A DNA stretch of 64,000 nt from Nectonema munidae (Eukaryota > Nematomorpha > Nectonematoida > Nectonematidae), in contig JAUIRK010000842.1 of NCBI GenBank assembly GCA_030549495.1, forward strand, positions 21,379 to 85,378, written 5' to 3'. Below the pieces are notes generated by a model. It made no database searches. It saw only the letters and a program-made list of their open reading frames with translations, and was not told the DNA's origin. The translations under genes were made by a program, and so were the position numbers. Shown here piece after piece: positions 44,936 to 57,485 of this stretch; within the stretch, counting starts at the first letter, position 1, and each line of letters opens with the position of its first letter.

Positions 44936-46092
44936 TCCCTAACTTATGAGTGATGAAAATAATTGTTCATGATGTATTGAATATTATTAGTCTTGCTAAT
45001 GACGTAAATTTAAAATTAGGAATTGAGATATGAAGTCTAATATGAAATAAGATTGAATGAAGTGGATAAGTTTGAACAAAAGGAAAAAAGTTACTTCTTT
45101 TATAACCACCAGAAGACAGCGAAATTTTTAGAGCATTAAAAAGCAATCAGTCGGTTTGAAAATATGCATCAAATTTTGTGAATAAGAAAATGCCAATTTA
45201 GAAAGAATTCAAAGTTATCAGATTTAATGAAAGCTCGTATTTGCATTACAATCTAAAAAGATAAGTAGTAATATTACCATATGAACAGTAAATTAGATAG
45301 TAAAATATTGATTTTCTATTTGTATAGTCAATATACTAACAAAAATGAGAAAAAATTGTAAATAAAATTATTACAATGATAATTTTAAAAAATTTTAATC
45401 AACTCATAATTTTTTTTTATTTTTACTAATATAAAAGTTTTTGGCCATTTAAATATCCAAAATTTCCTTTAAAACAAATATTTTTAATTATTGTTCAATG
45501 ATTCATTTATCTAAAAGTCACAAAATGAAGTCATTTATCCAAACATAATTTATTTTTAGACTATTACGACATAATAGAGCCTTAAAAGTAGAATATTTAC
45601 ATGAAAGATTGTAAAATTAAATACTCCAGTCTTGAGAGTAGTAAATATGATATTTATTTGTTTAAAAAATTACAAAGTAGTAGTCAAATTAAACATAATA
45701 ATGATTTCTACTTTATATAGTCAAAGCTAATACTTTTCTCAGGATACAAAAAGACCTTTACCTGATGCTTGAACACTTCTAGTTAACTTATCCAGAAAAA
45801 AGAAATTTTTATAATAAAAAAATTATATTATCTTTTTTTTTAATAAAAAATTGTGCACATTTTTTCAACTTTGGCTTCCTTTTGATATAAAATAAAGATA
45901 AATAGATCAAACAATTTATTCGACACAAAGTTGTAAATATGTAAGTTTTCGCCAACATTCAGCTTTATCAAACAGACATCAACATCATCATTTCTTCTTG
46001 CATTTGCTCATGAGTAGGGCGTTGGGACTTTGCTCAAGCGCCCGTTTTTATTGATAAATTATACCATTTTTACTCCTAAATTATCTTTTATT
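44936..46092. other. AT-rich stretch, nothing recognised
   Basis: Very high A+T. No paired termini, exons or RNA genes seen. Confidence 0.45.
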
Positions 46093-46320
46093 TAGTTCTA
46101 ATTTGCCTTTTTTCAATTCTAAATGGTCTTTTTTAAGTTCTAAACGCTCTTTCAAGAATACAAAATAAAATTGAAAAAAAGACAATTTAGCACTTAAGAA
46201 AGAAAAATCAGAATTGAAAAAAGACAAATTAGATTTGAAAAAAGACAATTTAGAACTTAAAAAAGACAATTTACATTTGAAAAAAAAACAATTTCGAACT
46301 AAAAAATGATAATTTAGAAG
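46093..46320. mobile_element. Small foldback built only of ~21-bp phrases
   Basis: The left part (46093-46152) carries AATTCTAAATGGTCTTTTTT-type units. The right part (46178-46320) carries the inverted form, TGAAAAAAGACAATTTAGA, in about six copies. The same phrase (TTCTAAAGTGTCTTTTTTAA) forms the left arm of the foldback at 14188-15181. The 21-nt period yields a spurious minus-strand peptide with 7-residue periodicity (LSFFKSN type). No internal gene. Confidence 0.65.
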
Positions 46321-46762
46321 TAAAAATGTCTTATTATTTGTATATATATCGAATCAAAAAAAAAATTTTTTTTTATGTATCACTATTTAATTTTCTGACA
46401 AAATTATTTAGACTGACTAACAATTTATGGAAGGTTAATATTTTGTAATTTTTTGTGAGTATGAATATCAAATCATAAACATATTTAAATGTAGGTATAG
46501 TAATATTTAATTGCTTAATGTAATTAAAAATAATTATGAGAGAGGAACTTATCTGCTATCGAACATTTAAAATGAATTTACATTCTCGAGTGTATATCAT
46601 GGAAGTTCCTGGAACATTCTCGAATATATAGTCTCTTTTTTACGTTCAACATTTTTAAAAAATTTATTTTGTTCCAAAAAATATGTTTCCACTCTGACCT
46701 GTTGGGAAGGAGCTATAAAAATAATAATTAAAGTGAGTTCTTTTTCCATACTAATATATACA

Positions 46763-46888
46763 ATGGAGAAGATTGGATTAAATTTTGCCAGTAAAGAGAG
46801 TGGGAATTCACTCGAATCACCCCCTACTTCATCATCTCCTATTTTCTTATCCTGCTTTGTACCCGAACTTCATTCAAACAAACGTTGA
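46763..46888 (+). CDS. Candidate short coding exon, 41 codons
   Basis: ATG at 46763 opens MEKIGLNFASKESGNSLESP, then PTSSSPIFLSCFVPELHSNK, and ends TGA at 46886-46888. It has higher G+C and more balanced codons than the surroundings. A TATAAAAA motif stands about 50 bp upstream (46714). It could be a first exon (a GT at about 46857 could be a donor) or a tiny gene. No family recognised. Confidence 0.25.
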   Translation: MEKIGLNFASKESGNSLESPPTSSSPIFLSCFVPELHSNKR

Positions 46889-48700
46889 GGCAATATATCA
46901 TTTGGATTATAGAAACTGCACACTTTTTTCAATAACTTGACTTGCATTTTATGAGAGAGTTATTTTCTACTTCGAGTGCGCATATTTACATTATGGGAAG
47001 GTAGCGGTCCTACAGTCAAACATCTCTTGCTTTCATATATTTTGAATACTTTTTTCCATATTTTAGCAGAGGTTAAAAAACGATCAACTTTATTACATCT
47101 TCTATGAAATGAATGATATTCTAATGTCTTCTGATTATGACAAATGTGATATCCGAATTTTCTACTACAAATCGTAAGTTTCGCCTAAAATTAATCTCAA
47201 TTAACAAGCGTGATAATGCATCTATAGGATCTTAATCACAAAACTTTTAAATTGCATAACTTAAATTTAGAATTTTAGCAAGGAAAAAATTTTATTCCTA
47301 CTAATAAACTTTGTTTGGGTGATTTTTTCATTTATTCTTGAAAATATTTTTGTCAAAATATATTCCTTATCAATTTCCTATTTTTGACAAGTTAGTTGAT
47401 CAAAGCTTATTTAAAGCTTAAAATTTCTCATTAAAATTTTTACTGAGTATAATAGTCAAAGTATTTTTGGCAAGATAAATATTCCTCATTTTCAAAAATC
47501 TATAATTTTGTTATTAAGGGCTTAGAACTCTAGAATTAAAAATGATGCAACCTTTGATGTGATTTTTGAACAATTGGCCCTCGGATATCCCACTAGAGAT
47601 AACATTTCATCAAAATAAATAGAACATAGAAAATTGATAGAACTACTACAACCAAATGTTTCATATCATGCTGGGCTTTTGGAATATAAAACGTCAAAGT
47701 TTCGAAAAATATTATGAATGAAAAAGAAAGTATTTTTGATAATATTTTTAACAAAATTTTAAAACTTTCTAGAAACTTTTTTTAAACAAATTTACTTTAG
47801 CTATATGAAATAGAAAGGAAAAATGAATTGCATGAACGTTACATTGCTATTTTTTGAAAGTAAAAAAAAGAAATGTAAAAAAGCTGTAAAAAAAGGAAAT
47901 ACTGAATTTCTGCAAATAGTTGTTGATTTTTTTTGAAAGCCTAACTGAAAAAATGAAAAGTTCAACGATGAAACAAACAAAGTTTTGAGAGTATTTTAAG
48001 CAGTGTTGAACACACTTACTAGAGTTTTATAACCTTTTTTTTTATTTTATAAAAATATACTTTTTTGAAAAGCTTTCTATCAATATACCTCTTTGAAATC
48101 GCCACATTTTTATTTCCAAGGGTGGCAGAAATAAACACATTTATTTTTTACAATAAATTTTTTTAGACCTCCCAATATTATTGATTCTCAAGGTAATATA
48201 TTTTAATATTTATTTCATTTGATATTGATTTACATAAATTTTATGAAATCCAAAATAACATTAGTTGAAATTAAAAGTTAAATGAGCATTTTTGAATTTT
48301 CATCATCATTGTTTATCACAAAAGCATTGTGAAAAAATCACCAGAGGAAAATCGCTAAAAGAAGTGTCTTTTCAAATATACACAATAAAAAATGTTAGAC
48401 ATTTTTAAAATACTATTTGTGTCCTATTTTCATTAAAATCTTTGAAACTTAAATATTTAATTTTAAATTAGGAAAGCTGTCACAACTAATGTCAATCAAT
48501 TTTTTACTTCCCACTTTTGTACTTCCCAAGAACTTGGCCAAAATACTACAAATCAAAGAATGTTTTTTTGAATTTGAAGTATTAAAAATCAAAATTGATT
48601 AGAAATAACAGAAAAGACGATTTTGACACACGTTATTAGTTTTTTTTTGTTTGGAAAATTTTCAATTTCAAATGTCAAAATAACAAATCACAAGACAACA
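46889..48700. other. AT-rich stretch, nothing recognised
   Basis: No convincing gene, paired repeat or RNA. Confidence 0.45.
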
Positions 48701-48707
48701 AATGTCA

Positions 48708-48765
48708 GTAGATGTCCTAATGGTAAATGGTCTCGGTTCGATTCCTGGGCGTGACTATCTTTACC
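48708..48765 (+). ncRNA. tRNA-like remnant (anticodon arm missing) or SINE head
   Basis: GTCCTAATGGTAAA resembles a tRNA D arm/A box, and GGTTCGATTCCTGGGC is a good T arm/B box. The spacing is too short for an anticodon arm. Outer bases (GTCAGT...CGTGAC) loosely pair. Likely a tRNA pseudogene or the head of a SINE. Confidence 0.35.
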
Positions 48766-51469
48766 ATCTGTCCAGCTATGGAAGTTTATTCTTTCCTTGG
48801 ATGCGATGCCGACAACTTAAAAAATGTGCCTTATTTTTAACATCAATTTTTTCTACAACACATTACATATGTGAATTCGCATTCAAGTTTTCTCGGTAGA
48901 ACGACGACCCCTCTAATTCGGCATTACGACAAGTTACTTTAATAAGTTAATTAGTCTTGTTCTGTTAGAAAGCGCCTCAATATTACGACCAGTAGTAGCG
49001 CATGTGTTTTCTCATCCACACTACCTCTACGCTATGTCGTGGTTGCTAACGACAAGATGCCACTTAAAATAGGCCTGCTACAAGGCATATTGCTTTAGCA
49101 GAGTTAGTTACAAGCTCTTTATACCTTCTTTGAGATTTATAAAAGACTTTTTCAATAAATTTAGGTTTAGCTTTTCCTCAAGGAATCTGTGAGGCGACTC
49201 GAAACTTCATAACGATGCGAACGTGGGGTGTGTATTTTGATGGGGTGGCATTGGCCCACGAAACTGGTCATCTGTAATTTCTTTTTCTTTTTTGAACACA
49301 TTACGCGTCTATCCTCCATTTCCCACATTTGTGTAAGCATTGTATTTACAAAGTTTTAGTCTGGGGATGTCAAACCTTTTTTTCTGAAGCATTTTAATGA
49401 CTTTTACCGGCCTTCTTAATCTTAATTGATGAAAAGTTCGTACACAAAATTAATAAGTGATTCTGACTTTGATTTAAAAAATTTTTTAATATCTCTTTGT
49501 ATGCTATTATTTTGTATTCAGAGAATGTTAGTAAACTGCGATTTGGGTATTTTTCTTCTTTGAGGATTTTGGATGGTTGTCATAGAAGGAAATAAATACA
49601 CAGTATACTACTACGTTTCAATCAGGGACACACGTGGTTTAAATTTATTAATGAGAAAGGACTTATTCAAGCATTTAAACATTTTAGACTATTGTATTTT
49701 TTTATATATACTTTCGTAAAATGACTTTAATAAAGAATGATGAAGTGTTAATGCCACGATAGTGAATGAGAAAATTAAAATGAACAATTAAGAGCTAACT
49801 AATGCTTTGTTCCTACCTCAAATTGTTAGCCCTTCCTTAGAATAAAATTAGTGGATTATTTTCTCATTGGCACCTGGTTTCAAATGTTACACTATTTTAC
49901 AAGTCAGTTACATCTATTAAACTGTTTAATTCTTCTTAAATAATCCTGTATAATATTTTATATTTAATAATTCGACATTATTACTTTGTAAATATATTTA
50001 CTTTAGTAGACTATTAATACGCAGACACACGTATAATAAATCATTATTTGATTAATCATGTCAATAATAGCACACTATTTGATCTTCAAAAGCATGAAGC
50101 TATATGATAGGTAACTCCCAGAAACTCCCCTCCCCCTTCTCTGTTTATTTTGTTTTATGAAGAAAGTGTCACTTGATGAGCAACACTATAAGCGACTTTT
50201 GCTCATGTATCCCTTTACATTGTTTTGTAAGTTTAAGATACTTTAAACCCCAATAAACCTTTCATTCTTTCTTTCGGCTTACGGGCATGCAAAGTAAAAC
50301 AATGAATTTTTGAAGGAGAGATTTACAACACAGGCAAGCATAATATCGTTTTAGGTACAAAAATTACAAATAAAAAAAGTAGTTTAGGATTCTTTTTTCA
50401 ATAAAAAAATTTTTTTTAATTTTTTTTAATTGTTTAAAAATTAAATCTATAAGTAACTAATTTTTTTTCAATTATTGACTTATTCTTTTATAATAGTTAT
50501 ATTTATATATGTTGTGAAAGAAGTGACAATTTGGTGAACATATTTTTTAATTTATAAAATAAGTTACTCTAACTTTAAGATTATTCCTAAAAACGAACAC
50601 TAAGTCAAACATTGATCCTGACACAAATTCAACAAATTTTCGCATTCGACCAATTGTCGCATATACCCAATTGCCACATTCCACCAATTGTCGTGCAACG
50701 TGTCTAACGCCTCTTGCGAGACTATCATAAACTTAAATTTAATAATCGTGCAACTTTAAAATATATTTAATTTTTGATTTTTGATAATACTTCTAAACCA
50801 AAAACATTATAATATTTACATTTTTTAAGACTTGGTGCACAACACGATGACAACGTAAACTGCTCTCAAAGAGGCACAATGGGAGGTAGTTTCGATTTCG
50901 CATCCTTCTCAAAATGTTCCATTAAAGAAATCGATATAAATTTAAATCGAGCGGATAAGTAAGACACTAATCATCCTTTTTGTTGTTTAAAGATTTAAAC
51001 TTTTTCACGTAGGGGCGGATAAGCCCTTTGAAATATAAAATTAAAATTTCGGACCCCCTCAAAAAATATTATTTTGATAATTCAAATTCAAGCGTACAAC
51101 GTGGTATTAATTTTAAAAAAATAATAAAATTGTGCTGTTGTTTTTGAAATTGAGAAAATTTTGGATTAGATTGGAATGAATCAATTGAGGTTTTATCTTT
51201 GGATGTTGAAACGCATTGTTTCTTTTGTTTTTATAGAAATGAGCGTTGAAAAAAGCTGGTTGACAAAGATAAGTGGAACAACAATGGAATTCATAACCCA
51301 TTTTTCCGAAATTGATCCACATCACATTTTTTTTAGATCGATTAGATTATGTTTTGCAAGAACTTCATCGCCCAACGTTTCAACGTTAATGTATATACGG
51401 TTTTTAAAAAAGGAGTCGAATATGAAAGTTGATGTAGCATGAAACGAATCAAGATTGGCAGTTCAGAAA
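48766..51469. other. Non-coding stretch with possible repeat debris
   Basis: At 48900-49260 the G+C content is higher, and there is a TTATAAAAG then AATAAA arrangement that might be an old terminal repeat of a retroelement; this is not proven. At 50640-50700 degenerate CGACCAATTGTCGCAT phrases occur. No gene is recognised. Confidence 0.35.
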
Positions 51470-52890
51470 GTCTAAAAAAAATTATCATGAAACCTTAGAG
51501 CTCCATGAAAATCAGATGTCTATATAATTACTTTGATAGGAAACAGGTTTAAATTTCACTGAATGTGATCTGGAAATTCTCTTTGAGTAACCAGGCAAAA
51601 CATTCTCGTCAATGTTCATGTTTCCTTTCACAATATTAAATATAGTAATCATTTCATTCCTTAAGCTTCTGTAATACAAAGAAGGAAGATTAATTTTCTC
51701 CAATCTTCTAATGTAAGATAAACTTTGCATTCCTTTCAAGTGTTTTGTAAATACTCTTTGAACGTTTTCTATTTTTCTGACGTTCATGATTGAAGAATTT
51801 CAAAAATCACATTTCCAAATTCTAAAACAGGCCTGACTAAAGATTTGAACAGATGGAGAGAAACTTCAATGTCAGATAACACAAAAGTATTGTTTAACAT
51901 GTGTAATATAGAGAAAGCTTTCTTTACAACATGAGAAACATGATCAGAAAAACAAAATTTTGAATCAACAATTAATCCAAATTCATTGTGCTTTTCAACG
52001 TGATTAAGTTTAGTTCCACCTATATAAAAATTAGTATCATCTGTTTTTCCAACTTGAAGGTGACAGCACTTGTTAATGTTGAGTTGCAAATCCCATTCTC
52101 TACTCCATTTATATATTTTATATAAATCTTCTTGTAACTTTTTTTTGCCATCACCACTAGAACCCTTGAATAATTTAATATCATCAGCATAAATTTTTAC
52201 ATTTGATTTCAAATTATCACTTATATCATTCATGAATATAGAAAAGAGTATCGGTCCCAATACTGAACCTTGTGGGATTGCACTTATAATTTCTGAGATT
52301 TTTGAACAGATTCCATTCAATCGAAGAAAAAATTTTCTGTTTAAAATATAATCTCCCAAACATTCTATGAGGATGGTTATTTATACCGAAAGATTTCAGT
52401 TTTAATATCAGTCTTTCATGGGGACAGTGTTGAAAGCTTTCTGAAAGTTTAAATATATAACATTTATCGTTTTATTATTACTCATTTCTAAAAAAAATTC
52501 ATTTGAAAATTCAATTAAGTTTGTTGTTGTTGACTTGTTTGGAAGGAAACCATGTTGATGTCTCGATATCAGTTTGTTTTTTTCAAGATGATTAAAAACT
52601 TCACCCTTTATTATTGACTCAAATACTTTAAAAATTACATTTGTTGACTGGTATTAAACATTATATAGGTGCTCTTAGATTGGTCTATAGTTGGAAATAA
52701 TTTTTTTCTCACCGTTTTTCAACTTAACTTTCATGCATCTGGCAATTCACATTCGACTAAAGATTTGTTATATAAAATAGTCAAAGGTTTAGCTAAAACT
52801 TTACAGAGTCTTTTGAAAAAAAAGTGGAGAAATGTTGTCATTTCTAGGAGATTTGGAAGTGTCTAAATTACTTTAAGTACATTTATTCAA
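51470..52890 (-). pseudogene. 5'-truncated CR1-like LINE (reverse transcriptase part)
   Basis: Reverse transcriptase blocks on the minus strand are FESIIKGEVFNHLEKNKLIS, QHGFLPNKSTTTNLIEF, AIPQGSVLGPILFSIFMNDI, the catalytic KIYADDIKLF (about 52190-52161), then a thumb region to 51784. The C-terminal IENVQRVFTKHLKGM ... INLPSLYYRSLRNEMI piece (51787-51512) is typical of CR1/Rex-type elements. Endonuclease and ORF1 are absent, as in a 5'-truncated insertion. Stops and frame changes upstream of 52360 and one near 51785 show decay. It ends near 51470. Confidence 0.8.
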
Positions 52891-53194
52891 AAGAAATAGT
52901 CAGAAAATTAAGCACACGATGAAGATGTGCTTAACAAGAAAACTATTACAGAACTTGATTGATACAAATATGGTAAACTAGGAAATTATTATGTAAATAA
53001 AAGCAGTCTATTTAATATAAATTTAAAATGTTTAAGCTCAGTAAATGGTATTTCATCCAAAAAACTATGTCAAACATTTATTAAAATATTTCTTTCCTGA
53101 TGTACGACTTTGAAAATATCCTATTTTACACTTAGAAGATGAGTAAATATGACAATGTTAAGAAATGCTAAATTTTTATTTTATAATATTTGCC

Positions 53195-53676
53195 TAGTTG
53201 CCAACCTCAGAGAAGACCAAAGCGGTGGACTTTTTTTCGAAAACGACCTATGGACCCTAAAATTTTTTTATCCTTTTTTTGCAAGTACGACAAAATGCAT
53301 GGGAAGAACCTAATTTGGGTTTAGTAGTAATAAATTCAAATTTTTGAATCCATTCTTCTTTAAAACAGTTGTCGTAGCGATTTTTTGTTTTATTTTTATC
53401 ATCACTCATTCTTCAAGAAGTAAAAATTGATTTACATAATTTAAATAGTCTAAATATTTATGTAAAAACATAAATCGATCAAAAGAAATAAAAAAAACAA
53501 ACAAAACAAATATTAAGCACAGGATGCATATGCTCAACGTGGGCCAATAAAAATTTTAGAATTCAAAAGCAGCAAAAATTTTCAAAAAGCGCTAGAATCC
53601 ATCACAAAAGCGGTAGACCAAAAAAAAGTCGAAAAGCGGTAGTCTACCGCCGAAAGCGATAGAGTTGGCAACTATG
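53195..53676. mobile_element. hAT-like MITE, TAGTTGCCAAC termini
   Basis: The left end TAGTTGCCAACCTCAG and right end AGAGTTGGCAACTATG form inverted repeats. TATTTGCC (53187-53194) and TATTTGTC (53677-53684) are an 8-bp duplication with one mismatch. Inner AGCGGT units (AAAGCGGTGGAC, AAAGCGGTAGACC, AAAGCGGTAGTC) recur. Length is 482 bp, non-coding. Confidence 0.7.
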
Positions 53677-54000
53677 TATTTGTCCATTTTTGGCTCGCTA
53701 TATGTGCTATTTTTTGATAGAAATATAAATTTTTACAGAGCTAAACTGAAAATATCAAGATAAAAATATCATTATATGATAAAATCAACTATAGTAACTG
53801 TATATAAAACAGTTGTGTACCTTGTGGTGTTATCATCTAAAAGGCACAACTGCACGCACAGCTTATGTCAAACTAGGGGCAAGTAAAATCAAACCGAAAA
53901 CCTTGTAGTTTCGAAGTCAAGCATCTAGCCAGCATTACTCGCGCTTTTATAATGAAGGAGGCATTTGATGATTTTGAGTATATACGCGACATTTCTTACT

Positions 54001-54117
54001 CCTTTCAGATATTTGTTTTGGAAAATTAATCTACTGCTTTTCAATTGGATTTATTGTAACTTAAAGCAGACAGTCTTGATTTCATGGTCTCTGGTGAGAC
54101 GTTGTGCAGTGAAAGGG
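54001..54117. mobile_element. Probable TTAA MITE, 117 bp
   Basis: CCTTTCAGATATTTG at the left, GCAGTGAAAGGG at the right, then TTAA (54118-54121). The left flank is TTACT. The core ACTTAAAGCAGACAGTCTTG matches 36712-36827 and resembles 59104-59220. Confidence 0.5.
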
Positions 54118-54121
54118 TTAA

Positions 54122-55289
54122 ATTTATAGCTAAATTTTTGAAATTTGGTTTTAGGAGAAATACTTAAATTTGAATTGATGAATAAATATTTAATAAATGA
54201 GAATTTTTAAATTGAGAGATAAAATTAGTAAAAACGAACTTGCTTCATTGTAAATCTTTACTTTGTACATGTGTGAAACCACTCAAGTTCTTAAAGATGA
54301 CATCTGTTTCTACATTGCAGATAATGAGGCCAGTTTGGATTAGATAAGGGGTACTTGAAATTTTTTTATGATCAAGTAGATGTAATATATATGATAAACA
54401 GTTTTCTTATTTCCCTAATAAGCGCACTAAGGTGTTTAACAACGTGTGGATTTAATAAAATGTCATTTAATGAGATTAAAAAATTTGTGTTCTCATCTCA
54501 CCATTAGAATTAGAATACTTTTTCATTATATATAGGGATGATGAGGTAAAAAAGAAAAGCGAAATCTTCTCTACAGGTGCTCTTAGATAAAACATTTATT
54601 TATCTTGAGATGGTGAAAAAAAATCCGCATAAATTTTTAAGATATTTTTATAATTTAATGTTGTACACCATGGCGTGATGGCTGAAGTTATAGAATGAAT
54701 TATAGCTCTTAGAAGAAACGCTTTGAATGAGGTGAAACTGTTCTGCAGAACATTTTTGATCCTATTTTGCAAAAATAAATCATTTTTCAAATATAATTCG
54801 TTTTAGTCTGAAGAAAGCTAAAAAAAATTTATAACAACTTATTTTGCTATTATCAAGTAGCGATTAAGCGTATACTATATGCATTGGATACATAAGATGC
54901 CAAAATGCAAGTAGACAAATAATGTCTAAAAATCAATCAAAAAAAGACTTGATAGATTTTATTTGAATAATGACTACATGTACATAACTTTGTTTTTGTT
55001 CAACAGTTTAAATATAGATTAATAAAATGAAAATTTACTATTTTTTTTCTATACAAAAACCATGCTACTAAACAATACGCAATTTACCAAGCAAAATATT
55101 ATGCAAAAACTGAAAATAATATTTTTTCATAGACATCTCATCTAAACACTACTTTTTAGACCGGCTTTCAAAAAAATAAATAAAAAAATTTTTTTTGTTT
55201 GTATTTGACACACCCTAATATGCATGCCTAAATTTGACACCCCAACCTAAGATCATGTGCCAAAATGGTGGATGCCATCTTGGCTACAG
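54122..55289. other. AT-rich stretch, nothing recognised
   Basis: No paired termini or exon-like segments found before the candidate exon at 55290. Confidence 0.4.
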
Positions 55290-55448
55290 ATACATAAATT
55301 CAAACGGCTTCAATTACGCTTTTTCATGAAAACAATTCACGTGCCACTTTGCCTTTACAATTTACCATATCACGCAAAATTTCTTAGGCGATGCTTGAAT
55401 GATGATAGCGAAGAAGATCTTTTGCGATTATTCTACCAATCACACTGA
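55290..55448 (+). CDS. Candidate terminal exon with nearby poly(A) signal
   Basis: The acceptor GGCTACAG ends at 55289. The frame reads IHKFKRLQLRFFMKTIHVPL, YNLPYHAKFLRRCL, then acidic NDDSEEDLLRLFYQSH and TGA (55446-55448). AATAAA lies at 55538-55543, about 90 nt downstream. The LPxxxxFLRRCL pattern after a hydrophobic helix is loosely like a SOCS box; that is only an inference. Codon balance and the acidic tail make coding likely. Upstream exons are not identified. Confidence 0.4.
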   Translation: MHKFKRLQLRFFMKTIHVPLCLYNLPYHAKFLRRCLNDDSEEDLLRLFYQSH

Positions 55449-55559
55449 TCAGCAGGAACAATGATGATTCTACCTTCCAATGTTCGACATATACTAGTTA
55501 AACTTACTCCAATGCTCCTAATATAATTTGTTTAGCAAATAAAGTTTTTTGAAGCATTT

Positions 55560-57365
55560 TATATGTATCAAGTGGTGAGATTAAACCATTTGCAAAGGGT
55601 TGTATAATTTTGTTTCAAAAATACACTTTTTGAGATGAACACTAAACCTTATATTTTTATTAGCACTAATATGTGTATTTTTCATTGTCTTTTAATATTA
55701 ATTAAAAAAATAAAATACTAAATTTTATTAAATATGTGTGACTTTTTTTTAAATTTCACTCAAATTTATCAAAATTTCTTCCTATGTGTTGCAATTCTTA
55801 CAATATTTCACGATTTCGCAATATTTAAAATTTTCACAGCTTTCTTTACCTTCTCATCAGGAAAAACGAATACTTTTTCCACATCTTGAAAATTTAAATT
55901 CTAAAGTAATTAAATATTTGAAGATCTTTTAAAATAAATTTTTATAATTTTTAAGGTTAATTTTATTTTATTAAAAAATTATAGTCTTCTTTCTAGTGTT
56001 TCTGCCATTTCAAAATCTCTATTATCGCAAACTTTCGACTAATCTCTCAGCACAATCACGGTTCGTTATAACGTCGCTGTACAATGAAATGATGAACCCC
56101 ATATGGGACATTATAGCGAGAGCGCGTTGTAAAAGGAAATATAATTCTACCAAATATACCTAGTATCACTGAGAAAACCGACCCGATACTTTTGGCTGTA
56201 CATGCGCCAATTTTTGCTTTTGAATCCATAATTCTGAAGTTTTGGCAAAAGGAATGAACTTCCTGACGAAAAACCTTTCGCACTCTGGGAAAATTAGTAA
56301 CGTAAAATTGAATAAATATTTATCCATAGTTGCAAAATCAGCTAAACCCTAGATTGCTGGGAAAGTAGGCATAAAACCGTTTGTTGTTATTATTATTAGA
56401 TCGTGTAGAGATAAGAAATAGATCATAAAGAAAAGATGAACGAGGAAATTTAATTATGATAGCGCATTTTTTAAATAAAGTAAAAACGAGCGTTCATTTG
56501 AATTTGAAAAACGTGCGCTATAATAAATTCTGTGTTCAGAACCGCGATAAGTAGGTTGCCGAGACCTGATATAGAAAATGAGTTGTGTCTAGTACAGTGG
56601 TCGCAAAGTGGAAGGTAGCGTCCCAAAGGGGTAGTTTTGAAATTCCCCAATAACAAGTACTACGTATAACATTTTTTCTCGATTCAAATACAGGAATATT
56701 TTGTATGATAGGGGTGAAGCTCAATGGCTATCATATCATGTATTGCAAAATGTAAATTAATGATTTCCTTGTTTATATTCTGGAAAATAATTTATATAAG
56801 TAGCTATAAATTATGGAATCAAAAATTTTGGAATTCTCTTCGTGATATTACGAAGTCGCTACAATATTTTTAATGTTTTCCACAGATTGTATGGTAGAAA
56901 ATGGATCTAGTGTTGTGAATAAAATTAAAATGAAAGAAAAAAGAGTATGGATAATGTGCAGGGGTGATAACAGAATTAATTTCAGTAATACCAATTCGAA
57001 CATTTAACTTTGAAAGACAAACATCAAGCTAAAGGATCACATGGAAGTCTTTGCATTTTTATTCTTTTTTATCAGTAAAGTGTATTTTCCATACCCTATA
57101 GAAGGAAATAATAATAAGAATAATCGCTAGACATGCTTTGACTTTTCCATGAAGATAAAAAAATCCATGGGCGTTGAAGGAAGCAGAGTTTGAGTGTGAA
57201 GTGTAAAATCGTTGTCGTACTGAGATAATCATAATAAAGCTTACATAAAAATACCAAAGCACATCAAAGAAACCAAATGCCATGCTAAACATTACGATGG
57301 CATATAAGAATGAATGAAACGACAATACTAGGAGTGACATAAAACACTCCTGTATGACTTATTCC
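55560..57365. other. Non-coding stretch with transposon-end fragments
   Basis: At 56040-56115 a TTATAACGTCGCTG...ATTATAGCGAGAGCG pair looks like inner repeats of a DNA transposon. At 56594 ACAGTGGTCGCAAAGTGG looks like a hAT end without a partner. The 93-codon minus frame at 57059-57340 is hydrophobic but unsupported. Confidence 0.35.
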
Positions 57366-57485
57366 ATGAATATCAATCAAACTCCTGATTTCACTATATC
57401 TCTCGATTTAACACATCAATCAAACTACATGCTTGCTTTTGCATTGCGCGAATTTAGCAGGCGGAGGAGACAGCTCAAAGGGTAA
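57366..57485 (+). CDS. Candidate short coding exon, 39 codons
   Basis: ATG opens MNINQTPDFTISLDLTHQSN, then YMLAFALREFSRRRRQLKG and TAA. A GT (57482, AAAGG/GTAAAT) just before the stop is a fair donor, so it may be a first exon. No family recognised. Composition is more protein-like than the flanks. Confidence 0.25.
   Translation: MNINQTPDFTISLDLTHQSNYMLAFALREFSRRRRQLKG

Noticed and set aside
46081-46269. Minus-strand 62-codon frame with LSFFKSN-type periodicity, looking like a repeat protein
   Set aside because: It is a by-product of the 21-bp DNA phrase in the mini-foldback; 21 nt equals seven residues.
48900-49270. Possible solo long terminal repeat fossil (TATA-like then AATAAA)
   Set aside because: No clear ends, target duplication or matching partner; the evidence is too weak to list as an element.
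57059-57340. Minus-strand 93-codon hydrophobic frame that could be a small membrane protein
   Set aside because: A/T-driven hydrophobicity, no family, no nearby splice or poly(A) support.
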